Source: Bacillus sp. sid0103
Lineage (GTDB): Bacteria; Bacillota; Bacilli; Bacillales_B; DSM-18226
Reading direction: 5' to 3'
DNA length: 64,000 bases
NCBI RefSeq assembly: GCF_019219025.1
Contig: NZ_JAHUWN010000003.1
Coordinates: 62,001-126,000, forward strand
The notes under the pieces were generated by a model. It was not told the DNA's origin. It did not search any database and worked only from the letters and a program-made list of their open reading frames with translations. The first letter of the stretch is position 1; every line of letters starts with the position of its first letter. A program made the position numbers and the translations under genes. Of the stretch, positions 36,440 through 44,123 are shown piece by piece.

Positions 36440-36598
36440 TTATAATAGCACTCCAACGCATGTAGCATCGATCTCTCCATTTAATAAAAACCACCCTAAA
36501 AATGTACCAACGACAGGTTGAAAAAAGAAAAATAGTGATCCAATCCCTGCATCCATTATTTCCAGACCTTTTCCTCCCCTATAACCTATTATTACCAT
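36440..36598 (-). pseudogene. Fragment of an EamA-type transporter
   Basis: A 52-codon minus-strand frame with SLFFFFQPVVGTFLGWFLLN, the typical last-helix region of EamA/DMT family transporters, ends in TAA at 36440. The remaining nine or so helices are gone. It sits in the 462-bp gap between the YmaF gene and the next small gene; the rest of that gap shows only the YmaF terminator. Confidence 0.6.
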
Positions 36599-36758
36599 AA
36601 TTATATATTAGTAGTAAATACTAGAATAATTCTCCTGCCTCACCTCCATCGTCCCTTTTCAAAATTTTTTATTATCAGTAATTGGGGCTATCGTTCACTC
36701 ATATATTTTATATGAGTATTTGATGATTCACATACCACAGGAAATAGGTGAGATCGAC

Positions 36759-36977
36759 ATGTTTGCTGTTCATTTTATTGAAAATAATAACGTTTTATTA
36801 ACTCAGCTGCTTAACCGAGTGCCAACCGAAGGTGAAGAGTTAAAAATTAAAGGTCGCAAGGCAACGGTATCAAGTGTTAAGAATGTAGATGAACTAAATG
36901 TTCATGTTCTAGTAACCGTAGAAGTTGTTAAGAAAAGTAAATTTGTTGTTGATAATACCAAGAAGAAAAAGCGTTAA
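36759..36977 (+). CDS. Small conserved-looking protein of unknown function
   Basis: A 72-residue soluble protein starting MFAVHFIENNNVLLTQLLNR and ending in a basic tail (TKKKKR). The alternation of beta-strand stretches (ATVSSV, VHVLVTVEVV) suggests a small barrel. ATG 36759 follows AGGTG by about 8 bp; an ATG 39 bp earlier is less likely. A strong terminator follows. Family not recognised. Confidence 0.6.
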   Translation: MFAVHFIENNNVLLTQLLNRVPTEGEELKIKGRKATVSSVKNVDELNVHVLVTVEVVKKSKFVVDNTKKKKR

Positions 36978-36982
36978 CCAAT

Positions 36983-37030
36983 AAAAAGACCGTACATGTT
37001 AGATGTGATCTAATTTGTACGGTCTTTTTT
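36983..37030 (+). terminator. Terminator hairpin
   Basis: AAAAAGACCGTACA pairs with TGTACGGTCTTTTT, followed by more T. Confidence 0.9.
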
Positions 37031-37155
37031 GTTTGCGTTTCTTTTCCCCTATTGCGGAAATTACCGTTAGTCCTGCCTAAATTCACAAGAGAGATACCCA
37101 TCAAATCAATAATTGCATAAGCTATACAGAATTAATGATAAAGTAGGTGAATTTA

Positions 37156-37419
37156 ATGACTCACGGTCATGGTCAACCACAATCCTCCTTTGTACCTTGG
37201 GAACAATGGCATCACCAGCATCCTCATGGTACATGGCAGCAGTGGCATCAACAGCACCCTTATATGCCTTGGCAGCAGTGGCATCACCAATATCCTCACG
37301 GTACTCATCATCAATGGCAACAACAACATCCTTGGGTACCTTGGCACCAATGGCATCATCATCATCCTCACGGCACCTGGGAGCAATGGCACCAAATGTA
37401 CCCACACAGAGAAAAGTAA
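37156..37419 (+). CDS. His/Trp/Gln-rich 12-residue repeat protein
   Basis: An 87-residue protein that is nearly all repeat: after a short start (MTHGHGQPQSSFV) come six 12-residue units such as PWEQWHHQHPHG, TWQQWHQQHPYM and PWQQWHHQYPHG, alternating PW and TW, so there is a 24-residue super-repeat. AGGTGA precedes the ATG at 6-7 bp. The His density suggests metal binding, and the composition resembles small spore-coat proteins; both are inference. A short terminator follows. Confidence 0.7.
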   Translation: MTHGHGQPQSSFVPWEQWHHQHPHGTWQQWHQQHPYMPWQQWHHQYPHGTHHQWQQQHPWVPWHQWHHHHPHGTWEQWHQMYPHREK

Positions 37420-37438
37420 GAATATAAAGGACAATTTC

Positions 37439-37463
37439 GAGGTAATAATTCACCTCTTTTTTA
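37439..37463 (+). terminator. Terminator of the His/Trp repeat gene
   Basis: GAGGT pairs with ACCTC, then a T run. The stem is short, so this is moderate evidence. Confidence 0.6.
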
Positions 37464-37626
37464 TCTCTAACATTCTCATTTAAAGTAAGGCTTTGTAAAC
37501 AGTTAACGACAATTGTTTTTTGTCCATGCATCAAGAAAGACCCTATCACAAGAGATTACGAATGCTGCCTACACCATCATTGAAAATAACGTGGAAGATG
37601 GATCGACCGTTTGCTGGGGTCCGATG

Positions 37627-37672
37627 AAAAAGGAGTTGATTACCGACATGGTAGGTAACCAACTCCTTTTTT
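37627..37672. terminator. Bidirectional terminator
   Basis: AAGGAGTTGATTACC pairs with GGTAACCAACTCCTT and is followed by T on both strands. It mainly ends the NTF2-like gene. Confidence 0.85.
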
Positions 37673-37677
37673 GTATT

Positions 37678-38067
37678 CTAATTATTGATTAATTCCGTAC
37701 CATAGGAGTTATCGATAGCACATAGCCATTCTCCCTGTGAGTTTTTCTTAAATACATATGTGGCTTTTCTATCCATAGAATATTCAGAATCCTTTTTATC
37801 GGCTGTAAGAAGGGTTTGAGAAATAACTAACGCGGTATCTCCAGTTTCTAAAATAACCATTTCCCCCTGTGTGGGAACCACGCTGTTATTGAAATAGTTT
37901 GCAATAGCAATGAATGCTTTTTTGATTTCCTCTTTTCCTCGAGCTATCCTTCCAGGCTTGACAACCAAGATGGCATCATCTGTATAGTAATTCATCAGTG
38001 TATCAAAATCTTCCTGTTTGATTGCAAGGTCACATTTTTTAATGACCTCTTTTAATTCGTGTTCCAT
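37678..38067 (-). CDS. NTF2-like/DUF4440 family protein
   Basis: A 129-residue protein with the SnoaL/NTF2 cone fold: [22 protein letters not shown] at the start, [16 protein letters not shown] and the final IDNSYGTEL strands. These small proteins bind or hydrolyse varied ligands; no function can be assigned. GGAGGAATGG lies just before the ATG. Confidence 0.82.
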   Translation of the reverse strand: MEHELKEVIKKCDLAIKQEDFDTLMNYYTDDAILVVKPGRIARGKEEIKKAFIAIANYFNNSVVPTQGEMVILETGDTALVISQTLLTADKKDSEYSMDRKATYVFKKNSQGEWLCAIDNSYGTELINN

Positions 38068-38089
38068 CGACCATTCCTCCCAAACAAAT

Positions 38090-38545
38090 TTATAATTCCA
38101 TTGTCATAAATACGCTATTGGAGTCCTCAATATAATCTGAAAATGGCTGACAATAGTCGAACCCGAAGCTTATGTATAGTCTTCTTGCTGGCTCAAAAGC
38201 ATCCATCGATCCCGTTTCCAAACTTAGCCTGTGATAACCACGCTGTTTGGCTACGTCAATAATGTGTTGAAGAATCTGTGATGCCACACCTTTTCTTAGA
38301 TGGAAGGCAGAAGTTCGCATCGATTTGATTTCTCCATGTTGGCCATCAAGTTCTTTCAATGCCCCACACCCAAGTAAATCCTTTCCTTCCCATGCACTCC
38401 AGAAGGTAATCTCTGGTCTCTGTAATTGATCTAGATTTAGTGCATGAATACTTTCTGGCGGTGAATTTCGGGTCATATTGTGAAGATGCTCCCCAATCAA
38501 TTCTGCTACTTCTGGTCCAGTTAAATCATCTATTTTTATTTCCAC
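38090..38545 (-). CDS. GNAT family N-acetyltransferase
   Basis: A 151-residue acetyltransferase. The acetyl-CoA motif is [22 protein letters not shown], followed by [23 protein letters not shown], as in the PaiA/YsnE-type group. AAAGGGGG precedes the start. The substrate is unknown. It lies directly upstream of the NTF2-like gene, 22 bp away, and is probably in the same operon. Confidence 0.88.
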   Translation of the reverse strand: MEIKIDDLTGPEVAELIGEHLHNMTRNSPPESIHALNLDQLQRPEITFWSAWEGKDLLGCGALKELDGQHGEIKSMRTSAFHLRKGVASQILQHIIDVAKQRGYHRLSLETGSMDAFEPARRLYISFGFDYCQPFSDYIEDSNSVFMTMEL

Positions 38546-38639
38546 AAAATTTCCCCCTTTGCTCCTTATATTGGAAATATATTAAACTATTAACAGGTTT
38601 AATGCCAGTAAAACTTTTTCGAAGTTATTGCCCTTCAGC

Positions 38640-38846
38640 CGGGTTCCGATGGACAAAATTTCCTTTAGTATTTGTAAAATATCCTTCGACTGGACTCCGA
38701 TAGACAAAATTTCCTTTAGTGTCTGTAAAATGGCCTTCGGCTGGGTTCCAATAGACAAAATTTCTTTGAATATCTGTAAAATGTCCTTCGGCTGGGTTCC
38801 GATGGACAAATTAGTCTTAGGGATCGGTAAGATGTCCTTCGGCCTG
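38640..38846 (+). repeat. 51-bp tandem repeat array C
   Basis: GACAAA-type anchors recur at 38652, 38703, 38754 and 38805, exactly 51 bp apart. Each unit runs TTCGGCTGGGTTCCGATG, then GACAAAATTTCCTTTAGT, then a TGTAAAATGTCC end, with GGACA and TGTCC as short inverted arms. Since 51 is a multiple of three, long frames exist on both strands, but they lack ribosome sites. The array lies in the 371-bp gap between the acetyltransferase and clpP; a terminator for clpP fills most of the rest. Confidence 0.9.
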
Positions 38847-38872
38847 CCTCCCTCCTTTTTTTCTCAATAAGA

Positions 38873-38909
38873 ACAAATACGACACATTCTATGCGTCGCA
38901 TTTGTTTTC
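38873..38909 (-). terminator. Terminator of sigma-clpP operon
   Basis: On the minus strand ACAAATGCGACGCATAG-type sequence folds back on TGTGTCGTATTTGT. Confidence 0.65.
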
Positions 38910-38916
38910 TAACGAT

Positions 38917-39501
38917 TCAATTTTTTGGATAAAGGATCTCGTCAATGATCCCATATTCTTTCGCTTCCTCGGCACTCATAAAGAAATCCCGGTCCGTATC
39001 TTTTGCGACCTTTTCAAGCGGCTGTCCTGTCCGTTCAGAAATAATTTGATTGATGTGCTCTCTTAATTTTAAGATTCTTCGTGCAGAAATTTCGATTTCT
39101 GTTGCCTGCCCTTTCGCCCCTCCTAATGGCTGGTGAATCATAATTTCACTATTTGGCAACGCGTAACGTTTTCCCTTTTTCCCAGCCAGAAGTAGCATCG
39201 CCCCGAATGAGGCTGCCATTCCTGTGCAGATCGTCCTAACGTCGGGCTGAATGTATTGCATGGTGTCGAAAATGGCAAAACCAGCTGTCGTCAACCCTCC
39301 AGGGCTATTTATATAAAGCGAAATTTCTTTATCCGGTCCGTCTGCTGCTAAAAATAATAATTGGGCGACGACACTATTGGCCGTATGCTCGTTAATTTCT
39401 TCTCCAATGATAATAATTCGGTCCTTTAACAAACGGGAATAGATATCGTAGGAACGTTCTCCCCGATTAGATTGTTCGATTACATATGGAATGGTACTCA
39501 T
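38917..39501 (-). CDS. clpP: ATP-dependent Clp protease proteolytic subunit
   Basis: A 194-residue serine peptidase of the ClpP family, which forms two stacked heptamer rings and needs a ClpX or ClpC type ATPase partner. The triad is intact: Ser98 in GMAASFGAM, His123 in MIHQPLGGA and Asp172 in DTDRDFF. AAGGAGGG lies 8 bp before the ATG. It starts 27 bp after the sigma factor gene stops, so the two are probably one transcript. Bacillaceae often have more than one ClpP; I cannot tell whether this is the main one. Confidence 0.92.
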   Translation of the reverse strand: MSTIPYVIEQSNRGERSYDIYSRLLKDRIIIIGEEINEHTANSVVAQLLFLAADGPDKEISLYINSPGGLTTAGFAIFDTMQYIQPDVRTICTGMAASFGAMLLLAGKKGKRYALPNSEIMIHQPLGGAKGQATEIEISARRILKLREHINQIISERTGQPLEKVAKDTDRDFFMSAEEAKEYGIIDEILYPKN

Positions 39502-39528
39502 TCCAATCCCTCCTTGAAAGCAATTTGG

Positions 39529-40251
39529 CTATGCAGCCATACAGAGAGTGCTTGAAGGAGAGAAAGTTGGCTTGGTACGCAATTTACCCGAAACGACTTT
39601 AGAAACGCTGCTCATACATGATAGTGAAGGAAGTGATTGAATGAGGAAGGTTGGATCTTGATTTTTCAATGCATCATAAAACAGGTCTGATAGCTGCTCC
39701 TTTTCTTCCTCATTCCAAAACAATTCCACTGAATGAAGCGCCCTCTCTTCATTAGCTTTTTCCAGTCGCTTTTTCGCGCGATGAAGATTGGACTTCACAG
39801 CCATTTCTGTAGAATCCAATATCGTTGCGATTTCCTTCAGCTGATATTGAAAACCTTCTTTTAACAAAAAGATGATCGCTTGGTTGGGTGTAAAGTTTTT
39901 AAGCAGTAACTCAACCGATTCCCATGTTCCATCCAGTGGAGTCATATGTGTATGCATGGCTATTTCGGGATCGGCCTCAACTGTTTCATTTTTTCTTTTA
40001 CGAAGCATATCGACCCAATGATTATAGGCAATCTTATTTAGCAATGCCGTTGTCATTCTCTGGTGTTGATTCTCATATTTTAACGCCTTTATATAGGTCT
40101 CCTGGGCAATATCGTCCCCATCCCATCTACTGCTGGTAAGAAAGTGACAATATCGTCGAAGTTTTGGATAATTTTGAATCCAAAAATCCTCCCCAATCCT
40201 CATTTCGTGCTCTATACTTTCTAAGCTATCATGACTAAGCTTGTGTGACAT
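39529..40251 (-). CDS. ECF-like RNA polymerase sigma factor with C-terminal extension
   Basis: A 240-residue sigma factor. Region 2 is at about residues 22-80 (YPKLRRYCHFLTSSRWDGDDIAQETYIKAL) and region 4 at about 115-165 (NFTPNQAIIFLLKEGFQYQ then LKSNLHRAKKRLEK-like helix). A further 75 residues follow, beyond the usual ECF length, and the protein ends TLCMAA, resembling the LAA end of SsrA tags that ClpXP recognises. AAAGGAG precedes ATG 40251 by 8-9 bp. No anti-sigma gene is next to it. It is co-directional with clpP and divergent from a secreted M6 protease. Confidence 0.85.
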   Translation of the reverse strand: MSHKLSHDSLESIEHEMRIGEDFWIQNYPKLRRYCHFLTSSRWDGDDIAQETYIKALKYENQHQRMTTALLNKIAYNHWVDMLRKRKNETVEADPEIAMHTHMTPLDGTWESVELLLKNFTPNQAIIFLLKEGFQYQLKEIATILDSTEMAVKSNLHRAKKRLEKANEERALHSVELFWNEEEKEQLSDLFYDALKNQDPTFLIQSLPSLSCMSSVSKVVSGKLRTKPTFSPSSTLCMAA

Positions 40252-40608
40252 TGATTTCACTCCTTTTGCACTCTCTGCCCTTTAAACGTTTAAGATGGAT
40301 GAAAAGATACGGGGGCAATAAATTTTCTTTTGTTAGAGTTACTTTATGTTGTTGCTCTTTAATATAAACTTGACCATTTAAGAAATCAAAAGAAAAACAT
40401 TAATAAAGTTACTATTAAAATTAGGTGTGTTTTATAGGTCAAATTCCCTTCGGTCTCCTAAACTAATTATCCTATGAATCTATTAAATTAAAGCCAAACT
40501 CCCATGACAAAATTCCTCTTTTTTACATTATATTTATTTATATATTCGAAATAATCAGAAAATGCTATTATTTTCCTGTACATAAATACAATTGAGGAGG
40601 TTGATTTT
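40252..40608. other. 357-bp divergent promoter region
   Basis: It lies between the divergent sigma-clpP and M6 protease genes. I see AT-rich promoter-like sequence but no coding frame, no strong hairpin and no convincing consensus I would name. Confidence 0.4.
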
Positions 40609-42591
40609 TTGAGGCAAGTTAAAAGGTCTCTCATCTTTTTGGTAGGTTTATTATTTTTAACAGTTACAACAACCGCTTATGCAGAAAAACCCGGTTTACT
40701 AGAGTTTCCTCAATCTGTTGATTCTGAATCCTGGGTCCTCCCTCGTGATATGTCATGGAGTGATTACCGCCCCGATCCAGGAATTGATTGGCAGACATCA
40801 GATATTAAGCCGGAAAGAGTTATTAAGGGTGCCTTAATTATTGTCGACTTCCAAGACAGAGAGTTCATTTTAAGCCAGCCAGAGGGATCAGAAATTGCCG
40901 GGAACCCGATTGGCACTGGGAATATTCCACGCGATCAGATACCAAAGTTTTGGGAAGACTTCCTCAATAAACCTTCAGCATTGAACAACTATCGTACCGT
41001 AAATGAGTATTGGCGAGAGAATTCTTTCGGAAAATGGAAGATTGAGCTCAAAGCGTTCGGTCCATACAAAATGGATGGGAAAGAATACGAATATGGAATG
41101 AATGAGTTCGGACAACAAGTAAATATGCCTCCGGGATCTCAGGCGAGAAATCTAAGGAATGAAGCTCTTCAAAAAGCGTCTGCCGATATCGCTGCATCCG
41201 GTGAAACGTTTGACTTCAGATTTGTCATCCATGCCGGTTATGATGAATCAGGTGTCTGGCAAGAACTAGGCGAAATGAAGTTTCAAAATCCGGAATCCGT
41301 AACCGCTCCCTTTGGTCCAAATGTTACAGGTATGCCTAATTCAGCCAAAACCCGCTATGTCCCATGGACATCTTGGTACGCAGCCAAGAGCATTTGGTCA
41401 AGCGCCGGTGGCGGCACCTCCATCCAAGGTGAAAATGATGGAATGGGGACGTTTGCTCACGAATTCGGCCATATTATGACTCTCGGAGATAATTACAATA
41501 ATCCGTATGGCATTCCTGTTTCTAGGTCTTATTCAGGACCTTGGGAACTAATGAGCCGCGGAAGCTTTAATGGTCCTGGTGGTCCGCACACCCGATGGAT
41601 GGTTCCATCACCATTAGGTGCATCTGCCCCATCCCATCATATGCTGCGTAATAAAATCAAACAGGGCTTTCTTTCTGAGGATCAGTATCTTAGTCTAAAC
41701 CGCGACGAATTAGCAACTACAGGCCCAGTATTCACTGACATCCTCGCCCGCGAGGTACCAGCAGGCAGTGAATTTGGCCGTTCTGCCATCCACGGTATTA
41801 ACATTAGCATGGAGGATCTAACACCAGTAAACTCCTTGAACGACGATTGGCGAGCTGATATGCAGCGTGGTGCAAAATGGTACAATAATTACACAGTCGA
41901 GGTAGTTGACCGGGTAGGATATGACTCCTTTGTCCCTGATTCTGGTGTTCTATTAGCCAAAACAAAGAACGCCGAGTCCGCCCCAAATATCTGGGTAGTT
42001 GATTCACATAAAGAGGATATAAATCAAGTAGATTTTAAACGGCCTGACGGAACAACAGCAATGATGTCTGTCGGTGATTTTCAACAGCTAGCAGACTCTC
42101 TTTTTAAAGCAGGAACTGGTGATGGTGTCGTTAGTGAGTACAAGGATGAAGCAAACCGACTTCACTTCTATATTTTAGGAAAGAAGTATGACAAACAAGG
42201 CGCGCTCTCTTACAGAGTAGCTGTAAGGAATATGGATGGTGCTGGTTCGTTTGAACGAGGAGTTGCAGCTGCGATTAGTACAGTAGAACAAGCAGCACCT
42301 GGGAGAATCGCTGTCTATAATTTCAATGTGACCAACACTGGAAATGCGACAGATCTTATACGCTTGAACGCCAAAACAGACGCAGGTTGGGAATTAAGGC
42401 TTCAGAATAATGTGATTGAGGTAGAAGCAGGTAAAACCGTAACTGTTCCTGTTTTCGTAAAAATCCCTGCAGCAAGTAAAGCTGCCCCTCAGCCAGTTCC
42501 AACGAATCTGACGTTTACAAGTACTTCAGAGACTGACACTGCGAAGACCGTTACAGTTAGTCGTCGTGTAGGCCCTGGCGGGGTGAAGTAA
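40609..42591 (+). CDS. Secreted M6 family metalloprotease (immune-inhibitor-A-like)
   Basis: A 660-residue exported zinc protease. Residues 1-25 are a signal peptide ending TTTAYA. The catalytic part carries HEFGH near residue 284 in GTFAHEFGHIMTLGDNY. The C-terminal region (from about 560: FNVTNTGNATDLIRLNAKTD) is an immunoglobulin-like NEW3 type domain that may bind polymers. The start is TTG, with GAGGAGG 8-9 bp upstream. M6 proteases such as InhA degrade host or environmental proteins. It is divergent from the sigma-clpP pair. A terminator follows. Confidence 0.88.
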   Translation: MRQVKRSLIFLVGLLFLTVTTTAYAEKPGLLEFPQSVDSESWVLPRDMSWSDYRPDPGIDWQTSDIKPERVIKGALIIVDFQDREFILSQPEGSEIAGNPIGTGNIPRDQIPKFWEDFLNKPSALNNYRTVNEYWRENSFGKWKIELKAFGPYKMDGKEYEYGMNEFGQQVNMPPGSQARNLRNEALQKASADIAASGETFDFRFVIHAGYDESGVWQELGEMKFQNPESVTAPFGPNVTGMPNSAKTRYVPWTSWYAAKSIWSSAGGGTSIQGENDGMGTFAHEFGHIMTLGDNYNNPYGIPVSRSYSGPWELMSRGSFNGPGGPHTRWMVPSPLGASAPSHHMLRNKIKQGFLSEDQYLSLNRDELATTGPVFTDILAREVPAGSEFGRSAIHGINISMEDLTPVNSLNDDWRADMQRGAKWYNNYTVEVVDRVGYDSFVPDSGVLLAKTKNAESAPNIWVVDSHKEDINQVDFKRPDGTTAMMSVGDFQQLADSLFKAGTGDGVVSEYKDEANRLHFYILGKKYDKQGALSYRVAVRNMDGAGSFERGVAAAISTVEQAAPGRIAVYNFNVTNTGNATDLIRLNAKTDAGWELRLQNNVIEVEAGKTVTVPVFVKIPAASKAAPQPVPTNLTFTSTSETDTAKTVTVSRRVGPGGVK

Positions 42592-42629
42592 ACATACCTA
42601 AGAAATTCAACATCAAATAAAATGGAAAC

Positions 42630-42664
42630 AAAAAGCTGTCGGAATAACCTGACAGCTTTTGTTT
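42630..42664 (+). terminator. Terminator of the M6 protease gene
   Basis: AAAAGCTGTC pairs with GACAGCTTTT, followed by T-rich sequence. Confidence 0.85.
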
Positions 42665-42830
42665 ATTTCTTCGCCCCAATGTGGGATTTCCTCGTATTCC
42701 AATTTAATTCAGCTTTTTCATCCTTAGAGATAAGACCACAGACTGAGGTCAATTTACGCCTTTGGTTCATATTGCCACTAAGGAAATCTTGTTAAACTGA
42801 AAATGTTGAATGGAAAGGGGTAAATAATAA

Positions 42831-43247
42831 ATGAGGAAAAAAGATGAAACACAAAGATTTCGTCTCTGCAGGATCAGTTTTGCTTTATTAAGCAGCCTGC
42901 TGGTTTGTTGTATTGTTGGACAGGTGTTTTTGGCGGGCTTAGCTGTATTTGTGAATCCAAGCAATTGGGCATTCCATGAAGGATTTGTGCATTTTTTTGA
43001 AGTTATTCCTATTTTAATGCTGGTGGTGTCTTTAGTAGGGAAATTGCCGCGCTGGGCCATTTGGCAAAGTCTTGGACTTTTCGGCCTTATTTTCGTGATG
43101 TATTTTACCGCCAATATTACCCCTGTTTTACCATGGGCTGCAGCCGCCCACCCAGTGATTGCAATCATGTTGTTCTGGATGTCGGTTACAATCCATAAAA
43201 AAGCATGGCGGATGACATTTAAACCAAAGCATGTTGAAAGCGTTTAA
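42831..43247 (+). CDS. Small membrane protein, DUF6220-like
   Basis: A 138-residue protein with four hydrophobic helices (about residues 18-42, 55-75, 84-105 and 108-125). The FHEGFVHFFEVIPILM and HPVIAIMLFWMS segments are shared by a family of quinol-oxidase-like small membrane proteins that I believe is DUF6220. The start has AAAGGGGT about 8 bp before. Function is unknown. Confidence 0.7.
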   Translation: MRKKDETQRFRLCRISFALLSSLLVCCIVGQVFLAGLAVFVNPSNWAFHEGFVHFFEVIPILMLVVSLVGKLPRWAIWQSLGLFGLIFVMYFTANITPVLPWAAAAHPVIAIMLFWMSVTIHKKAWRMTFKPKHVESV

Positions 43248-43266
43248 CTTCCTTTTAAGACAGATG

Positions 43267-43300
43267 AGACACTAATCTTCCATTTTGGTGTCTTTTTTGT
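43267..43300 (+). terminator. Terminator hairpin
   Basis: AGACACTA pairs imperfectly with TGGTGTCT, followed by a T run. Confidence 0.65.
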
Positions 43301-43403
43301 TTGTAACAAATTAGATGATTTTGATGAAAAATAATGATGGACTATTTTTTTATGCCTGATATAATCCTTATAGGAAACTAATTTATTTTTAAAGGTGGAA
43401 ATT

Positions 43404-43601
43404 ATGGCGAACACTTGTAGATATGTTGTAAACGCACTTGGTAAAGGTGGAGAAACATATCATACGCTTTGTAAAGATAAACAAGAATTACAAAATTGGA
43501 TTACTACCAATCAAGAAAAATTAATTATGGAAGAATTAAAGATTACGGATAAAAATCAAACGTTATTCTCTAAATTATTTAACCTAAAAAAACTATATTA
43601 A
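43404..43601 (+). CDS. Small protein of unknown function
   Basis: A 65-residue soluble protein (MANTCRYVVNALGKGGETYH at the start), with alpha-helical stretches and many charged residues. ATG 43404 follows AAAGGTGG by 6 bp. I do not recognise the family. Confidence 0.6.
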   Translation: MANTCRYVVNALGKGGETYHTLCKDKQELQNWITTNQEKLIMEELKITDKNQTLFSKLFNLKKLY

Positions 43602-43687
43602 TACTTCTACAGGCGTCATTCTTAATTGGATGGCGTCATTATTTTTGTAGATGATTAATAGATTATCAACGTTTCCCCCATGTAAAG

Positions 43688-43930
43688 TTGGAATTTTTTG
43701 TGAATAGGAGTATACCTTATTTATTGTGGGGGTGCTATTTTGAGTGTGAATTAAGGGAAATTAATAACCAACCCGGTTCAAATAACAATAAAAATGATGT
43801 CAGGGTTAATAACACTTTTAATTTGACTATTAACCTTGGAGATTCATTAAATTTGTTTGTGCTGATCGGAGGCATTTTTGTTGTTAAGCAACTAATCATA
43901 AAGCGTAAAGGAAAAAGTAAAAAAAGGTGA
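43688..43930 (+). CDS. Possible small membrane protein, start uncertain
   Basis: An 80-codon frame whose C-terminal half (NDVRVNNTFNLTINLGDSLNLFVLIGG then a helix and KGKSKKR) looks like a real small protein with one membrane helix. The N-terminal part is doubtful: TTG at 43688 has no ribosome site, and a good GGGGGTG site further on (near 43730) leads into a frame that stops at once. A frameshift or a later start is possible. Confidence 0.4.
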   Translation: MEFFVNRSIPYLLWGCYFECELREINNQPGSNNNKNDVRVNNTFNLTINLGDSLNLFVLIGGIFVVKQLIIKRKGKSKKR

Positions 43931-43970
43931 TGCTGTTTATACCATCACATAGGAGTTTAAATAATACACG

Positions 43971-44006
43971 AAAGGACTGACCGTTTGAAGCGGCCAGTCC
44001 TTTTGT
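43971..44006 (+). terminator. Terminator hairpin
   Basis: AAAGGACTGACCG pairs with CGGCCAGTCCTTT, followed by T. Confidence 0.8.
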
Positions 44007-44104
44007 CTTTGGTGTATTTGGTTGATCTTGACTATATTTATTAACCAGATAGTTACCATAAATGTCCACTCCACACGGACAAAAATCCAAAACTGTCTTT
44101 TCAT

Positions 44105-44117
44105 GGTGCCTGACACC
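44105..44117 (+). repeat. GGTGCCTGACACC motif, copy 1
   Basis: This 13-bp near-palindrome lies 6 bp beyond the stop codon of the MATE gene. Identical copies occur at 49058-49070 (reverse orientation) and 50044-50056, with related GTCC/GGAC sequence nearby. Confidence 0.8.
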
Positions 44118-44123
44118 AATCCA

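Noticed and set aside
37106..37549. Other open frames overlapping the His/Trp repeat gene
   Set aside because: The repetitive DNA keeps several frames open; only the + strand frame at 37156 has a ribosome site and a terminator.
37540..37670. Protein-like plus-strand stretch (EITNAAYTIIENNVEDGST)
   Set aside because: It might be a gene remnant, but it is short, has no start, and its end coincides with a terminator hairpin. I could not support a call.
38582..38870. Repeat-containing open frames on both strands
   Set aside because: They result from a 51-bp non-coding tandem repeat whose period is a multiple of three; no ribosome sites.
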